NCBI RefSeq assembly: GCF_017347585.1
Contig: NZ_AP024480.1
Location: 823,501-887,500 of the forward strand
Origin: Caldicellulosiruptor diazotrophicus
GTDB taxonomy: Bacteria; Bacillota; Thermoanaerobacteria; Caldicellulosiruptorales; Caldicellulosiruptoraceae
Length of the DNA: 64,000 nucleotides
Reading direction: 5' to 3'
In this document: piece by piece, positions 18,537 through 27,381 of the stretch
How positions within the stretch are numbered: position 1 is the first letter of the stretch
Layout: the number at the start of each line of letters is the position of its first letter
The notes under the pieces: generated by a model
The model's input: only the letters and a program-made list of their open reading frames with translations
What the model was told of the DNA's origin: nothing
Databases searched by the model: none
Translations under genes and position numbers: made by a program

Positions 18537-19433
18537 ATGCAAATATTGAGTTTGGGAGTGGCAGATGACCCTGTTTTTGTATATGAGAGTTTAAAAAGAC
18601 AGTTGGATAGAAACGAAAATGTAAAAGGACTTTTCATTGAGCCAAATCAATGTGGTAGTATTACGTTTTATGGTATTTTTTTAAGCGACGATGAACTCAA
18701 AAAAAATTTCGATTTAAATGCTTATGAGAGAGTAAAATATTTTATTGCTGATGCTATAGCAAATGTAATTATTGAGTACACCAGAGAAAAGTTTCTTTTT
18801 AAACTTATAAAGCAAGATTATTATTTTTTAGACGAAATAGAAGCGAAAAAAATATTTCAAGAAAGTCAAAAAAGATTAAATGAACTGACACATTCACAGA
18901 GTTTTTCAAAGGTAAAGTTTGAAATAATAAAGAAGGTTCTTGACTATTTAGACTCTAATTTTGAATTTAATTTTGAAGGTTTCTTGACCTTCAGATTAAA
19001 AGAATATATAAAGACAATTCAAAGTATTGTGGAAGATGTTACAAATAAATATCTGCTGGAAAGGGAATATTTTCAATTTATAAATCTTTTGAGATATTTT
19101 ACCGACGTTCAAGAATCGAAAATAGAGTATGTAGATGTCATTCCGACTACTAAAATGTATTTGATTATTGACAAGGAAGGAAATGAGATAAAAGACGAGT
19201 TTTATGATATTTTATCAAGAAATTTCAAATTAAATCTTTCAAAAGAAGATATACTTCTAAGTAGACTAATTTCGCTCTCCCCTCAAAATATTGTTTTTCA
19301 CAATCACCATGATGTAACTATTCCATCTGATGTACTTGAGATTCTTTCTCTTGTATTTGATAAGAAACTTCAATTTTGCTCTTCTTGTAAGAAAAAATAT
19401 GTAGATAGTTTTTCGTCTAAAAGTGAGGATTAG
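18537..19433 (+). CDS. ytxC: YtxC-like sporulation protein
   Basis: A 298-residue protein resembling YtxC, annotated in Bacillus and Clostridia as a putative sporulation protein of unknown role. Recognisable features are the charged central helix RLKEYIKTIQSIVEDVTNKYLL cut short here, and the C-terminal segment LLSRLISLSPQNIVFHN followed by a Cys pair FCSSCKKK. ATG 18537 lies 6-8 bases after AGGGATGTG; an upstream GTG overlaps it. The motif listing is partial and the assignment rests on overall resemblance. Confidence 0.65.
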   Translation: MQILSLGVADDPVFVYESLKRQLDRNENVKGLFIEPNQCGSITFYGIFLSDDELKKNFDLNAYERVKYFIADAIANVIIEYTREKFLFKLIKQDYYFLDEIEAKKIFQESQKRLNELTHSQSFSKVKFEIIKKVLDYLDSNFEFNFEGFLTFRLKEYIKTIQSIVEDVTNKYLLEREYFQFINLLRYFTDVQESKIEYVDVIPTTKMYLIIDKEGNEIKDEFYDILSRNFKLNLSKEDILLSRLISLSPQNIVFHNHHDVTIPSDVLEILSLVFDKKLQFCSSCKKKYVDSFSSKSED

Positions 19434-19450
19434 TTCCTCACTTTTGTTTT
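19419..19450 (+). terminator. Terminator overlapping the ytxC stop
   Basis: AAAAGTGAGGA (19419-19429) pairs with TCCTCACTTTT (19435-19445), followed by GTTTT. The stem includes the last codons and stop of the gene. Confidence 0.8.
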
Positions 19451-19456
19451 CTCATG

Positions 19457-19485
19457 TTTACTTCAATTATTTAAAGTGATATAAT
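19457..19485 (+). promoter_or_regulatory. Promoter of yerC and the RNA methyltransferase gene
   Basis: TTTACT (19457-19462) and a perfect TATAAT (19480-19485) with a 17-base spacer. Confidence 0.65.
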
Positions 19486-19533
19486 CTTAAAGAGGAATGG
19501 TACAAGTGTAGTTACAAAGAGGTGTAAAAGCGC

Positions 19534-19845
19534 ATGAATGAAAAACTAAAGAGTGAGATGACAGATCATCTTTTTGAAGCAATACTTGAACTGAGGACAA
19601 TAGAGGAATGTTATAATTTTTTTGAAGATTTGTGTACGGTAAAGGAGATTCAGGAGCTTTCTCAAAGATTTGAGGTTGCAAAACTTCTATTTGAGGGTAC
19701 AAAGTATAGTGACATTACAAAAAGAACAGGTGCATCTCCTGCTACAATTAGCAGAGTAAACAGGTGTCTAAACTATGGAGCTGACGGCTACAGAACTGTG
19801 CTTATCAGACTTAAACAAAAATCAGGATTGGATGATGAAAAGTGA
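19534..19845 (+). CDS. yerC: YerC/YecD-type TrpR-like regulator
   Basis: A 103-residue protein of the TrpR superfamily. Helix-turn-helix residues are visible in VKEIQELSQRFEVAKLLFEG and ITKRTGASPATISRVNRCL. It is compared with E. coli TrpR but lacks neighbours of tryptophan synthesis, so its ligand and targets are unknown. The gene shares a four-base GTGA overlap with the methyltransferase gene that follows. Confidence 0.85.
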   Translation: MNEKLKSEMTDHLFEAILELRTIEECYNFFEDLCTVKEIQELSQRFEVAKLLFEGTKYSDITKRTGASPATISRVNRCLNYGADGYRTVLIRLKQKSGLDDEK

Positions 19846-20960
19846 TAGAACTTTTTGTGGCGACGCCTTTAGGTACAGAGTCAGTTACAAGGGGAGAGCT
19901 AATAAGGTTGGGGTATAAAAACTTAAAAGTTGAAAATGGGAGAATTTTTGTGTCAGCTGAGCTTGAAGACATTCCAAAGCTCAATATAAATTTAAGAACG
20001 CCAAATAGAATTTTTGCTATCTTGGATAAGTTCAAGGCTCAGACTTTTGATGAACTATTTGATGGAGTGTACAGCTACTCTTGGCACGAAATACTACCAA
20101 AAGATGCGAAGATTTTGGTAACTGGCAGAACAGAAAAATCCAAACTGTTTAGTATAAGGTCATGTCAATCTATAACTAAAAAAGCAATAGTTGAAAAACT
20201 AAAATCAAAATACAATGTAAACTTGCTTGAAGAGACTGGACAGCTATTCAAGATAGAAATTGCCATGATAAATGACTGGGCTTATCTGCTTTTTGATACA
20301 ACAGGCGATTCTCTTCACAAAAGAGGTTATCGTAAACTTATTTCTAAAGCGCCTTTGAAAGAAAACATTGCAGCAACTATAATTTTTCTTACCAGATGGC
20401 AAGACGATGAAGAAGTATTTTGGGACCCATTTTGCGGCTGTGGAACCATAGCGATTGAAGCAGCAATGATTGCCAGAAACATAGCTCCTGGGATTAACAG
20501 GACATTTTTGGCTGAAAAAAATGGCTTTATTTCACAGCAGGAATGGAAAAGATCAAGGCTTGAGGCAATTGAAAGGATTGATTATCAAAAAAAGTTTGAG
20601 ATACTATCTTCTGATATTGAGGAGAGTATGATACACATTGCAAAGGCAAACGCAAAGGAGATTGGTGTAGATAAAGACATAAGATTTTTCAGGGCAGATG
20701 CAAGGAAAATTAAAAAACCATCAAATAAAGGTATAATTGTAACAAACCCGCCGTATGGACAGAGGATTGACGACATGGATATATTTGAGCTTTATAGGGA
20801 TTTTGGCAGATGTCTTAAAACATTTGATAACTGGCGCTTTTTTGTGTTATCGGCATATAGCAAAATTGAAAAAGCATTTGGCAGAAAAGCAGATAAAAAC
20901 AGGAAGATTTATAATGGGAAGATAAAAACTTATCTTTATTTCTATTTCACTTTAAAATAA
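19842..20960 (+). CDS. THUMP-domain class I RNA methyltransferase (RlmL/YpsC-like)
   Basis: A 372-residue SAM-dependent methyltransferase. Residues about 1-155 contain a ferredoxin-like plus THUMP RNA-binding region (FVATPLGTESVTRGELIRLG at the start); from about 165 a Rossmann methyltransferase follows with DPFCGCGTIAIEAAM (SAM loop) and TNPPYGQRI, the NPPY motif of N2-guanine or N6-adenine methylation. Close relatives are the N-terminal half of E. coli RlmL and B. subtilis YpsC, which act on 23S rRNA. It starts at GTG overlapping yerC. Confidence 0.85.
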   Translation: MIELFVATPLGTESVTRGELIRLGYKNLKVENGRIFVSAELEDIPKLNINLRTPNRIFAILDKFKAQTFDELFDGVYSYSWHEILPKDAKILVTGRTEKSKLFSIRSCQSITKKAIVEKLKSKYNVNLLEETGQLFKIEIAMINDWAYLLFDTTGDSLHKRGYRKLISKAPLKENIAATIIFLTRWQDDEEVFWDPFCGCGTIAIEAAMIARNIAPGINRTFLAEKNGFISQQEWKRSRLEAIERIDYQKKFEILSSDIEESMIHIAKANAKEIGVDKDIRFFRADARKIKKPSNKGIIVTNPPYGQRIDDMDIFELYRDFGRCLKTFDNWRFFVLSAYSKIEKAFGRKADKNRKIYNGKIKTYLYFYFTLK

Positions 20961-20980
20961 AATGAGTTTTTACCGGGAGT

Positions 20981-21031
20981 AAATAAAAAGGGCTTGCCAT
21001 CTGAAAAAGCATATGTATTTTTGGCAAGCCC
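20981..21031 (-). terminator. Terminator for the minus-strand secreted-protein gene
   Basis: GGGCTTGCCA (20990-20999) and TGGCAAGCCC (21022-21031) form a 10-bp stem. On the minus strand it is followed by a T-rich tract, so it mainly serves the gene ending at 21041 and may also stop plus-strand reads. Confidence 0.75.
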
Positions 21032-21040
21032 TGTATAGTT

Positions 21041-22909
21041 TTATTCCTCTTTTTTCTTGAATTTTTCCAAATCCTCTTTTACAAATTTTATATTCAGCTT
21101 TGAAAACTCAATCTTGTCTATCTTTATGCTTTTCACAAAGTTTTCAAAGTCAGAAACTGTAAAGCTGTTATAATACAAAACAGGAATTGACAGGTCGATG
21201 GTGTAATAATATTGATTGTATTTTACCATATAAATAATTCTATTCTGAAGGTTCATGAAATTGAAGTCTCTATTTGGAGTTCCCTTTGCGAGTTCTGAAA
21301 GCTTAGAAATGTTATACACATAAGTAAACTTATAAATAGAAAGATTTTTGTCAGCATATTTTAAAAGGCTCATATTCACAGTTTTACTTTTATATTCATT
21401 GCTTTCAACCCATGCTTGCATAGTATTTTTTATAATTTTTTCGGCAGGGTCTACGTTTATTCCACCATTTATTGTCAAGATTGAGTATGGAGTATTGTAA
21501 AGCATCACTGTTTCAATGTCTGAAATACCCTGTGCAGATGGAATTGAGGATCCTATTATCTGACTAAAGTAGCTATAGTAGTAATATGGCATATTTGTTT
21601 TGTAATCCTTTGAAATCTTCATTTCAAATGGAGCTTTGTTGAGCTTTATTGTTTTTAAATTGCTTTGTGGTTTTAAATTTCCAGACCAAAGAATAATATC
21701 AAAATATCTGCTTTTATCTGGCAATACTTTGAACGAATTAATTATCCTCTCATATTTTTGTTTATCTTTGTTATATTTATCTTCTGCAGCATACAATCTT
21801 ACCACATATTTATTATTATTTGAGTCAACATAAAGTCTTTTTTCAACGAATGTCTTATTAAGACTTTTTCTAATTCTGAGGTCATAAATTTTTGCATTAC
21901 TTGTTCCAATATTTAAGCTTTTGGTTGAGATGACTTTTAAAAGCTCTTTGTTGTAAAGTTCAATACTTTTTATTTCCTGAGAAACCCATTTGTCAAAACT
22001 GACATTCGAGTTTGTCACAAAACTGACAGATAGATATTCGTCATATTCTTGCTGGCTATCTGAAGGTATTATACTTGAGGTATCCTGCTGCTGTTTTTGG
22101 GTTGAGATTCCCATCTCCTCATCTGTGTAAAGTGGAGCAAATGATTGTGTTGATGAATTGTACTCAAGATTATAAATGTCTGTAGATTTCCAATAGGGTG
22201 GAAGATCAATCTGCCATCCATAACTTGTGTTTTTGTGAACTCTCCACGATGTTACGTTGTCTGCTAAATCTTTTATGTTGGGATTGTTTCTGTCAAAGTT
22301 TGTTTCAAAAGAATCAGCAATCTTGTATAAAAGATTTTGGTGTTGTGAATAGAAATTTAAATCCATGCTAATCGTAAGTCTATAAATGTAGTTGTATCTC
22401 TTATTTTTGCTCAAGTATATTCGCATGAGATTGAAAGTGCCAGAACTTTCTTCTTCGTCAACAAATACATAAAAGGAGTCGGTATAAACACTTGTAGCTT
22501 CAATATATTCTTGGCCTTGCTTGTCTTTTCCTTTTTTGAGCGAATATAGCTTTGAACCAGAATAATAACCTGAAATCAGGTCTTGACCATACAGCAAAAT
22601 CTCATCTAATGATGTGTAGCCTTCTTTGTTTAAAATTGCCTCAACATTGATATTTGCCTTGTAGCTATTGCTTGACATTGAAAAATAGCTTCCTTTTGGG
22701 TCTTTGTTTATATAGGCATCCTGTGGCATATAGATAGACCAGTTGTAAACACTGTTTCCAACCCTGTTCTTATTGATGTCATCTTTTGAAAAGACTGTGT
22801 AAAAGTCAATAACACCACTATCTTCTTGTGCAAGTGCGAAGCTAGAAGATGTGAGAACGAAAGCAACTATTGTAAAAATGCAAATTGCTATTTTAAACCT
22901 TTTTGACAT
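21041..22909 (-). CDS. Secreted protein with three apparent repeats, unknown function
   Basis: A 622-residue exported protein. A signal peptide with cleavage near ALA-QED is clear in the first 28 residues, with no lipobox cysteine. The rest looks like three related segments, about 35-200, 207-395 and 405-600. Each starts with a W/F-x-I-x-lP-like strand (NWSIYMPQDAY, GWQIDLPPYW, PFEMKISKDY) and ends in helices such as LLYKIADSFE and YERIINSFKV. This recalls PsbP/Mog1-like domains of Firmicute lipoproteins, which is a guess. It is Tyr, Ser and Asn rich. Upstream on the same strand lies an HtrA-like protease gene 30 bases away, so the two are probably co-expressed at the cell surface. Confidence 0.7.
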   Translation of the reverse strand: MSKRFKIAICIFTIVAFVLTSSSFALAQEDSGVIDFYTVFSKDDINKNRVGNSVYNWSIYMPQDAYINKDPKGSYFSMSSNSYKANINVEAILNKEGYTSLDEILLYGQDLISGYYSGSKLYSLKKGKDKQGQEYIEATSVYTDSFYVFVDEEESSGTFNLMRIYLSKNKRYNYIYRLTISMDLNFYSQHQNLLYKIADSFETNFDRNNPNIKDLADNVTSWRVHKNTSYGWQIDLPPYWKSTDIYNLEYNSSTQSFAPLYTDEEMGISTQKQQQDTSSIIPSDSQQEYDEYLSVSFVTNSNVSFDKWVSQEIKSIELYNKELLKVISTKSLNIGTSNAKIYDLRIRKSLNKTFVEKRLYVDSNNNKYVVRLYAAEDKYNKDKQKYERIINSFKVLPDKSRYFDIILWSGNLKPQSNLKTIKLNKAPFEMKISKDYKTNMPYYYYSYFSQIIGSSIPSAQGISDIETVMLYNTPYSILTINGGINVDPAEKIIKNTMQAWVESNEYKSKTVNMSLLKYADKNLSIYKFTYVYNISKLSELAKGTPNRDFNFMNLQNRIIYMVKYNQYYYTIDLSIPVLYYNSFTVSDFENFVKSIKIDKIEFSKLNIKFVKEDLEKFKKKEE

Positions 22910-22939
22910 ATAACTATCACCCTTTCTATATGTTTTTAA

Positions 22940-24052
22940 CTATTTGCTTGTTGGCCACTCTTTCAAAATAACTTCTTTTTCGAGAATTTTGCCGTTTCTT
23001 TTGATTTTTATCTTTACCTTGTCACCAGGAAGATATTTCATAAGGGTTTGATTGTATTCTGCAATTGAATTGATAGGGTAGTTGTCAATTGAAACAAGTA
23101 TATCATTTTCTTGAGCAAATCCTTTTAAAGGACTATCTGCTTTTACATCTATAATTTTAAGACCAAGGTTAGACGGAAGCCCAACATACGAGAGCCAACT
23201 GTCTTCAAACTCAAGACCTGAGTAACATCTTCTGATTCTACCAAACTTTTTGTAATGGTCAAGAAAATAAAGTATATTTTCTGCAGGGATTGCAAAGTTA
23301 ATTCCTTGCCAGTAATCAATACCGAGAGTATTTATTCCTACAAGTTTTCCCTGCATGTTAACAAGTGGACCGCCGCTGTTGCCTGGATTGATACTTGCAT
23401 CTGTTTGCAAAAATGTATAGACTTCATCTACAGGTCTGTTAAGCCCGCTAATTATTCCTTTTGTGACGCTATTTCGCCATCCCAAAAAAAGCGGTGTGCC
23501 TATTGCCAAAACTTCCTGACCTACATAAATATTTTTAGGGCTTTCAATTTCAATTGGGGTAAGATTGCTTCGGTTGACTTTCAAAATTGCAAGGTCAATT
23601 TCTTTGTCGCTATAAAGTACAGTTGCCTTGTAAGCCTTGGCATCGTAGAAGATAACATAAGGTTGTTTTAAGTCTTCAATTACATGGTTGTTTGTCAAAA
23701 TTAGTCCATTTTTGTCAACTACAACGCCAGAGCCATGAGAAAGTCCCGCTGGAATTTTACTGTAGTAAAAGTCATCAGCTTTTATCTTTTTACTATCACC
23801 AATGATTGCTACAACAGACTTGTTCACTTTGTCAATTACTTCACTTATGGACAGGTCTTTTTTCTGAATTATCAAGCTATTTTGCATTTTGGTGTAATCA
23901 AAGTTTAAGAAATCTTTTAAAGAGTCAATATCAACATAGGTTTTTCCGTCAATCTCTTTTGGAGTAACTACAATAGTTTGGGCGAATACAATGTTTGAGA
24001 GAATAAATATTACAATAAGCTCAAAAATAAACATTTTAGCAATATTTTTCAT
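22940..24052 (-). CDS. HtrA-like membrane-anchored serine protease with an N-terminal CuAO-N1-like domain
   Basis: A 370-residue trypsin-like protease with one PDZ domain. An N-terminal hydrophobic segment (about 6-24) exports it. A short region IDGKTYVDIDSLKDFLNF to about residue 64 resembles the copper amine oxidase N-terminal-like domain often found on Firmicute envelope proteins. The protease follows with His123 (TNNHVIE), Asp153 (IDLAIL) and Ser226 (GNSGGPL); the PDZ domain spans about 285-365. ATG 24052 follows GGGAGG; an upstream in-frame ATG overlaps that site. It should act outside the membrane in protein quality control or processing, perhaps on its neighbour. Confidence 0.88.
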   Translation of the reverse strand: MKNIAKMFIFELIVIFILSNIVFAQTIVVTPKEIDGKTYVDIDSLKDFLNFDYTKMQNSLIIQKKDLSISEVIDKVNKSVVAIIGDSKKIKADDFYYSKIPAGLSHGSGVVVDKNGLILTNNHVIEDLKQPYVIFYDAKAYKATVLYSDKEIDLAILKVNRSNLTPIEIESPKNIYVGQEVLAIGTPLFLGWRNSVTKGIISGLNRPVDEVYTFLQTDASINPGNSGGPLVNMQGKLVGINTLGIDYWQGINFAIPAENILYFLDHYKKFGRIRRCYSGLEFEDSWLSYVGLPSNLGLKIIDVKADSPLKGFAQENDILVSIDNYPINSIAEYNQTLMKYLPGDKVKIKIKRNGKILEKEVILKEWPTSK

Positions 24053-24156
24053 AGCAGAACCTCCCATACCAATAATTTGTCACTATATAATTATAACGTA
24101 TTTTAGCCAAAAATGTTATCTATTAAAATAAAAAATTTTGGTTGCAATTTTTATAC

Positions 24157-24185
24157 TTGATTATTTTTATCTTTTGCTTTATAAT
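24157..24185 (+). promoter_or_regulatory. Promoter of the sulfur-handling operon
   Basis: TTGATT (24157-24162) and TATAAT (24180-24185) with a 17-base spacer, divergent from the protease gene. Confidence 0.7.
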
Positions 24186-24200
24186 ATACTTGTAAATGCA

Positions 24201-24223
24201 ATACACCCCCATGGTATAGGGAT
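24201..24223 (+). promoter_or_regulatory. Candidate CsoR/CstR-type operator
   Basis: The site reads ATACACCCCC, ATGGTA, TAGGGATA: TA-x2-CCC facing GGG-x-TA across a short A/T-containing centre. Such C-run/G-run palindromes are typical of CsoR-family operators. It lies at about +10 to +32 from the promoter, upstream of the gene for a CsoR-family repressor in the same operon, suggesting autoregulation. Confidence 0.55.
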
Positions 24224-24255
24224 AAATTTGCTGAGGAAGGAGAATATTCTGAGTA

Positions 24256-24459
24256 ATGAGAAAAGCAGTATTGGACAAAGAAATGTGTGATAGGTCTCCT
24301 TTTTGTCCTGCTTCGCGGTCATGTAAGTTTGGTGCAATAAAAAGAAATGTAAGAGGATTTTTTGATGTAGAAATTGTAATTGACAAAGAAAAGTGTACAG
24401 GATGCGGTGTATGTACGAGGTTTTGTCCGCAAGGGGCTATAAAGATGGTTGAAGAGTAG
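24256..24459 (+). CDS. Small 4Fe-4S ferredoxin-like protein
   Basis: A 67-residue protein. The C-terminal half has a complete 4Fe-4S motif, CTGCGVCTRFCP. The N-terminal half has CDRSPFCPASRSCKFGA, cysteines at non-classical spacing, so a second cluster there is uncertain. It probably passes electrons in the cytoplasm. It is the first gene of the operon with the CsoR-type repressor and sulfur carriers. AAGGAG is 13 bases upstream, slightly long. Confidence 0.8.
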   Translation: MRKAVLDKEMCDRSPFCPASRSCKFGAIKRNVRGFFDVEIVIDKEKCTGCGVCTRFCPQGAIKMVEE

Positions 24460-24469
24460 GTGATTCTTT

Positions 24470-24727
24470 GTGTCTGAGAATGAAAGGAAAGATGAGGTTC
24501 TTTCAAGACTTAAAAATATCAAAGGGCACATAGAAGGAATTATTAAAATGGTAGAAGAAGAAAAAGAATGTGAAGATATAATGCTTCAGATAATTGCTGT
24601 TAAGAAAGCTTTGGAAAAAGTAGGGTATTATATTATTGAAAGCCATGCTGAAAAGTGTTTGTCTGATGTTGAAAACAAGGCTCAAGTCCAAAAAATATTG
24701 AATATAATGATGAAATTTTTAAGTTGA
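24470..24727 (+). CDS. CsoR/CstR-family metal or persulfide-sensing repressor
   Basis: An 85-residue all-helical repressor of the DUF156 family, starting at GTG behind TAGGTG. Cys34, His59 and Cys63 keep the Cys-x24-His-x3-Cys spacing of copper sensor CsoR. The two cysteines also match those of the persulfide sensor CstR. Ligands alone fit Cu(I) sensing, whereas the TusA-like and DsrE-like neighbours fit reactive-sulfur sensing; the sequence does not decide. It probably binds the site at 24201-24223. Confidence 0.85.
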   Translation: MSENERKDEVLSRLKNIKGHIEGIIKMVEEEKECEDIMLQIIAVKKALEKVGYYIIESHAEKCLSDVENKAQVQKILNIMMKFLS

Positions 24728-24908
24728 AAGGTAAAGTTGATATTTATTTTTCTCTTTTGTGAGTGCTTAAAAGTATTTGTGTTCAAAAATGTTATTATTT
24801 TAACAATCTGATTTTAAGAAATTTTTTCATAAGTTTTTTAATAAATCTCATGCAAATAGGGTAACAATATAAAAGGTAAAAATAAAAATTTATGGAGGTG
24901 CGGTCAAG

Positions 24909-25133
24909 ATGGCAGAATATTTTATTGATGCTAAAGGTCTTCAGTGTCCAGGGCCTATTACCCAGCTTTTTAAACAGATGAGGGAAGCACAAAGTGGCGA
25001 TGTTGTAACAATTGAAGTGACAGACCAAGGTTTTAAGCGTGATATTGAGAGCTGGTGTAAAAAGACTAAGAATGAACTTTTAGAATTAAAAGAAGAAAAC
25101 AGTGTAATTATAGCAAAGATTAAAAAAGGATAA
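24909..25133 (+). CDS. TusA/SirA-like sulfur carrier protein
   Basis: A 74-residue protein of the TusA family. The signature is GLQCPGPI with Cys13, which carries a persulfide; a second cysteine is Cys50. Such proteins relay sulfur from desulfurases or polysulfide to acceptors in the cytoplasm. GGAGGTG lies upstream. A 180-base gap separates it from the repressor gene, and no firm promoter was seen there. The DsrE-like partner follows 11 bases later. Confidence 0.88.
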   Translation: MAEYFIDAKGLQCPGPITQLFKQMREAQSGDVVTIEVTDQGFKRDIESWCKKTKNELLELKEENSVIIAKIKKG

Positions 25134-25144
25134 AAGGAAGTGAG

Positions 25145-25627
25145 ATGATTATGAGAGAAGACAAAAAGACAATTATTGTATTTTCAAACGATATGGACAA
25201 GGTTATGGCAGCATTTGTAATTGCAACTGGTGCTGCTGCGATGGGTGATGAGGTTACAATGTTCTTTACATTCTGGGGTTTGAATGTTCTAAGAGATGCT
25301 AAAAAGAAAGCACAGGGAAAATCTTTTTTGGAGAAAATGTTTGGTGCTATGATGCCAAAAGGGGTTGAAAAGCTTCCACTTTCCAAGATGAACTTTTTAG
25401 GAATTGGTCCAAAACTTATGAAATATATGATGAGAAAGAAAAATGTGATGATGTTACCTGAGATGATAAAACAGGCACAGGAGCTTGGTATAAAGATGGT
25501 AGCTTGTTCAATGTCTATGGATGTTATGGGAATAAAGAAAGAAGAGTTAATCGATGGTGTTGAAATTGGTGGTGTTGCCACATACCTTGGTGAGGCAAGT
25601 GAAGCAGGTGTGAATCTGTTTATCTGA
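25145..25627 (+). CDS. DsrE-like (DsrE2/YrkE-type) protein
   Basis: A 160-residue protein of the DsrE/DsrF-like superfamily. It begins with KTIIVFSNDMDKVMAAFVIA and has the helix FFTFWGLNVLRD, then a methionine-rich middle (about residues 65-110). The only cysteine is Cys121 in KMVACSMSMDVMG, the position used for persulfide transfer in relatives. With the adjacent TusA-like carrier it probably forms a sulfur relay. ATG 25145 or 25151 could initiate. A terminator follows. Confidence 0.82.
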   Translation: MIMREDKKTIIVFSNDMDKVMAAFVIATGAAAMGDEVTMFFTFWGLNVLRDAKKKAQGKSFLEKMFGAMMPKGVEKLPLSKMNFLGIGPKLMKYMMRKKNVMMLPEMIKQAQELGIKMVACSMSMDVMGIKKEELIDGVEIGGVATYLGEASEAGVNLFI

Positions 25628-25650
25628 ATCATGGAAACCTTAATTAATAG

Positions 25651-25681
25651 CGGCAGGAGAAAACCTGCCTTTTTATTTTTT
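25651..25681 (+). terminator. Terminator of the sulfur operon
   Basis: GGCAGG (25652-25657) and CCTGCC (25664-25669) with a six-base loop and a long T-rich tail. Confidence 0.85.
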
Positions 25682-25711
25682 TTGCACTTTTGAAAAAAAC
25701 TGTGATATAAT
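25682..25711 (+). promoter_or_regulatory. Promoter of the radical SAM gene
   Basis: TTGCAC (25682-25687) and TATAAT (25706-25711) with an 18-base spacer, upstream of the gene starting at 25752. Confidence 0.6.
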
Positions 25712-25751
25712 AGTGGAACGATAATTATTAGTATCAGAAAGGAAAATCGCT

Positions 25752-27362
25752 ATGATCTTGCTTGTGGCGATAAACTCAAAGTATGTTCATACAAATTTAG
25801 CAGTCAGATACCTTTATCAGCTGTGCAAAGAAAACTATCCATGTGAGTATATTGAGTTTAATATTAATCAGCCTTTGCATGATGTGATCTATGAGATTTT
25901 GAGTAAAAAACCTGAATATGTTGCAATATCAACATATATCTGGAACAGAAGTTATGTTGAAAAACTTGTTGAAGGATTAAAAAAGGCACAAAAAAGGATA
26001 AAAATAATTCTTGGCGGGCCAGAGGTATATTTTGACAGCCTTGATGAATGGAAGTTTGTGGACTTTATAATCAGAGGAGAGGGAGAGCATCCTTTTTTAG
26101 ATTTATGTAATCATCTTGCAGCTGGGAGGCAATATACTCAAAAAGAATATCCTCCGTTTGATTTGAACAAGCTTCCTTTTGCATACAAGGACGAGAAGTT
26201 AGACCAAAGCAGAATCTATTATTATGAAAGCAGCAGAGGCTGCCCTTTTAGATGTTCGTATTGTCTTTCTTCCATTGAAAAAGGTGTTCGATTTGCACCT
26301 CTTGAAAAGGTCTTTGAAGAGCTTGACTATCTTTTTAAAAAGCAAGTGAGACTCATAAAGTTTGTTGACAGGACATTTAACACAAACAAAGAAAGAGCAA
26401 TAAAAATAATAGAGTTTTGCAAACAAAAGTCGCAGTCTACTCAAGTACACTTTGAAATAGACCCAACACTTTTAGATAGTGACATTATCACTGCAATAAA
26501 TGATTCTAAAGATAACCTTTTCAGACTTGAAATAGGTCTTCAGAGTTTCAACCCACAAACTCTTGATGCAATAGATAGGTTTCATGATATAGATAAAATT
26601 GATAAAAACTTGAAAAAGCTTATGGAAAACAAAAAGGCCATTGTTCATCTTGACTTGATAGCGGGCCTGCCATATGAAGATTTTTTGAGTTTTAAAAGAA
26701 GTCTTGACAAGACCATATTGTATTTTGCCGATGAAGTTCAGCTTGGGTTTTTAAAAATGTTAAAAGGAACAAAGATAAGAAATGAAGCAACTAAATACAA
26801 TTATGAATTTTTCAAAGACCCACCGTATGAGGTTATCTCAAATAGCTTTATTAGCTTTGAAGAGATTTATAAGCTTAAAAAGATAGAAGATTTGATAGAC
26901 AAAGTTTACAATAGGCAGTACCTCTATTTTACTTTAAGATACATCTTTCAAAAAATCTCTCCCTCAGAATTTTTTGAAAAGCTCTCAAGCAAAGTGAATA
27001 GCAATTTAAACACAAGGGAGTTTATAAAAGAGCTTTACAGCGCCATAAAAGAGAATTTTGATTTTGACAAGGATGTATTTGATAGCTTGTTCAGATTTGA
27101 CATTCTAAGAAGATTTCCAGAAGAATTTTTGCCTGAAGAATTGACAGTGGCGAAAGAGGAAAAAGAGAAAATTAAACAAGCAATATACAGAGTCAGCCCA
27201 GAATACCAAGATATTGGAGAACCAAAAGAGATTCTAAGAAGATCTAGAGCTTGTATATTTGAATTTGACATTGAAAAGTTTATAGAAGATAATAGTATTG
27301 AAAAGGGAGATTTTTTATACATCTTTTTCGAAGAGAAAGTAAAGAAAATAAAACTTCAGTAA
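25752..27362 (+). CDS. B12-binding domain radical SAM protein (DUF4080 type)
   Basis: A 536-residue protein. Residues about 1-130 form a cobalamin-binding Rossmann region (start [38 protein letters not shown]). The radical SAM core has GCPFRCSYC near residue 162, binding the 4Fe-4S cluster, followed by FVDRTFN and LEIGLQSFN. The C-terminal 200 residues are the DUF4080-like region. It is of the class that may methylate unactivated carbons or perform other radical reactions; the substrate is unknown. A small Cys-rich gene follows 20 bases downstream. Confidence 0.85.
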   Translation: MILLVAINSKYVHTNLAVRYLYQLCKENYPCEYIEFNINQPLHDVIYEILSKKPEYVAISTYIWNRSYVEKLVEGLKKAQKRIKIILGGPEVYFDSLDEWKFVDFIIRGEGEHPFLDLCNHLAAGRQYTQKEYPPFDLNKLPFAYKDEKLDQSRIYYYESSRGCPFRCSYCLSSIEKGVRFAPLEKVFEELDYLFKKQVRLIKFVDRTFNTNKERAIKIIEFCKQKSQSTQVHFEIDPTLLDSDIITAINDSKDNLFRLEIGLQSFNPQTLDAIDRFHDIDKIDKNLKKLMENKKAIVHLDLIAGLPYEDFLSFKRSLDKTILYFADEVQLGFLKMLKGTKIRNEATKYNYEFFKDPPYEVISNSFISFEEIYKLKKIEDLIDKVYNRQYLYFTLRYIFQKISPSEFFEKLSSKVNSNLNTREFIKELYSAIKENFDFDKDVFDSLFRFDILRRFPEEFLPEELTVAKEEKEKIKQAIYRVSPEYQDIGEPKEILRRSRACIFEFDIEKFIEDNSIEKGDFLYIFFEEKVKKIKLQ

Positions 27363-27381
27363 AAAGGGGGAAAAGGGTAAT

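Noticed and set aside
24123..24506. A minus-strand open frame across the sulfur operon promoter and ferredoxin gene
   Set aside because: The plus strand holds a good promoter and a clear ferredoxin motif; the minus frame has no features.
25120..25632. A 170-codon minus-strand frame opposite the DsrE-like gene
   Set aside because: It is complementary to a recognisable DsrE-family gene with a proper ribosome site; no motif is present on the opposite strand.
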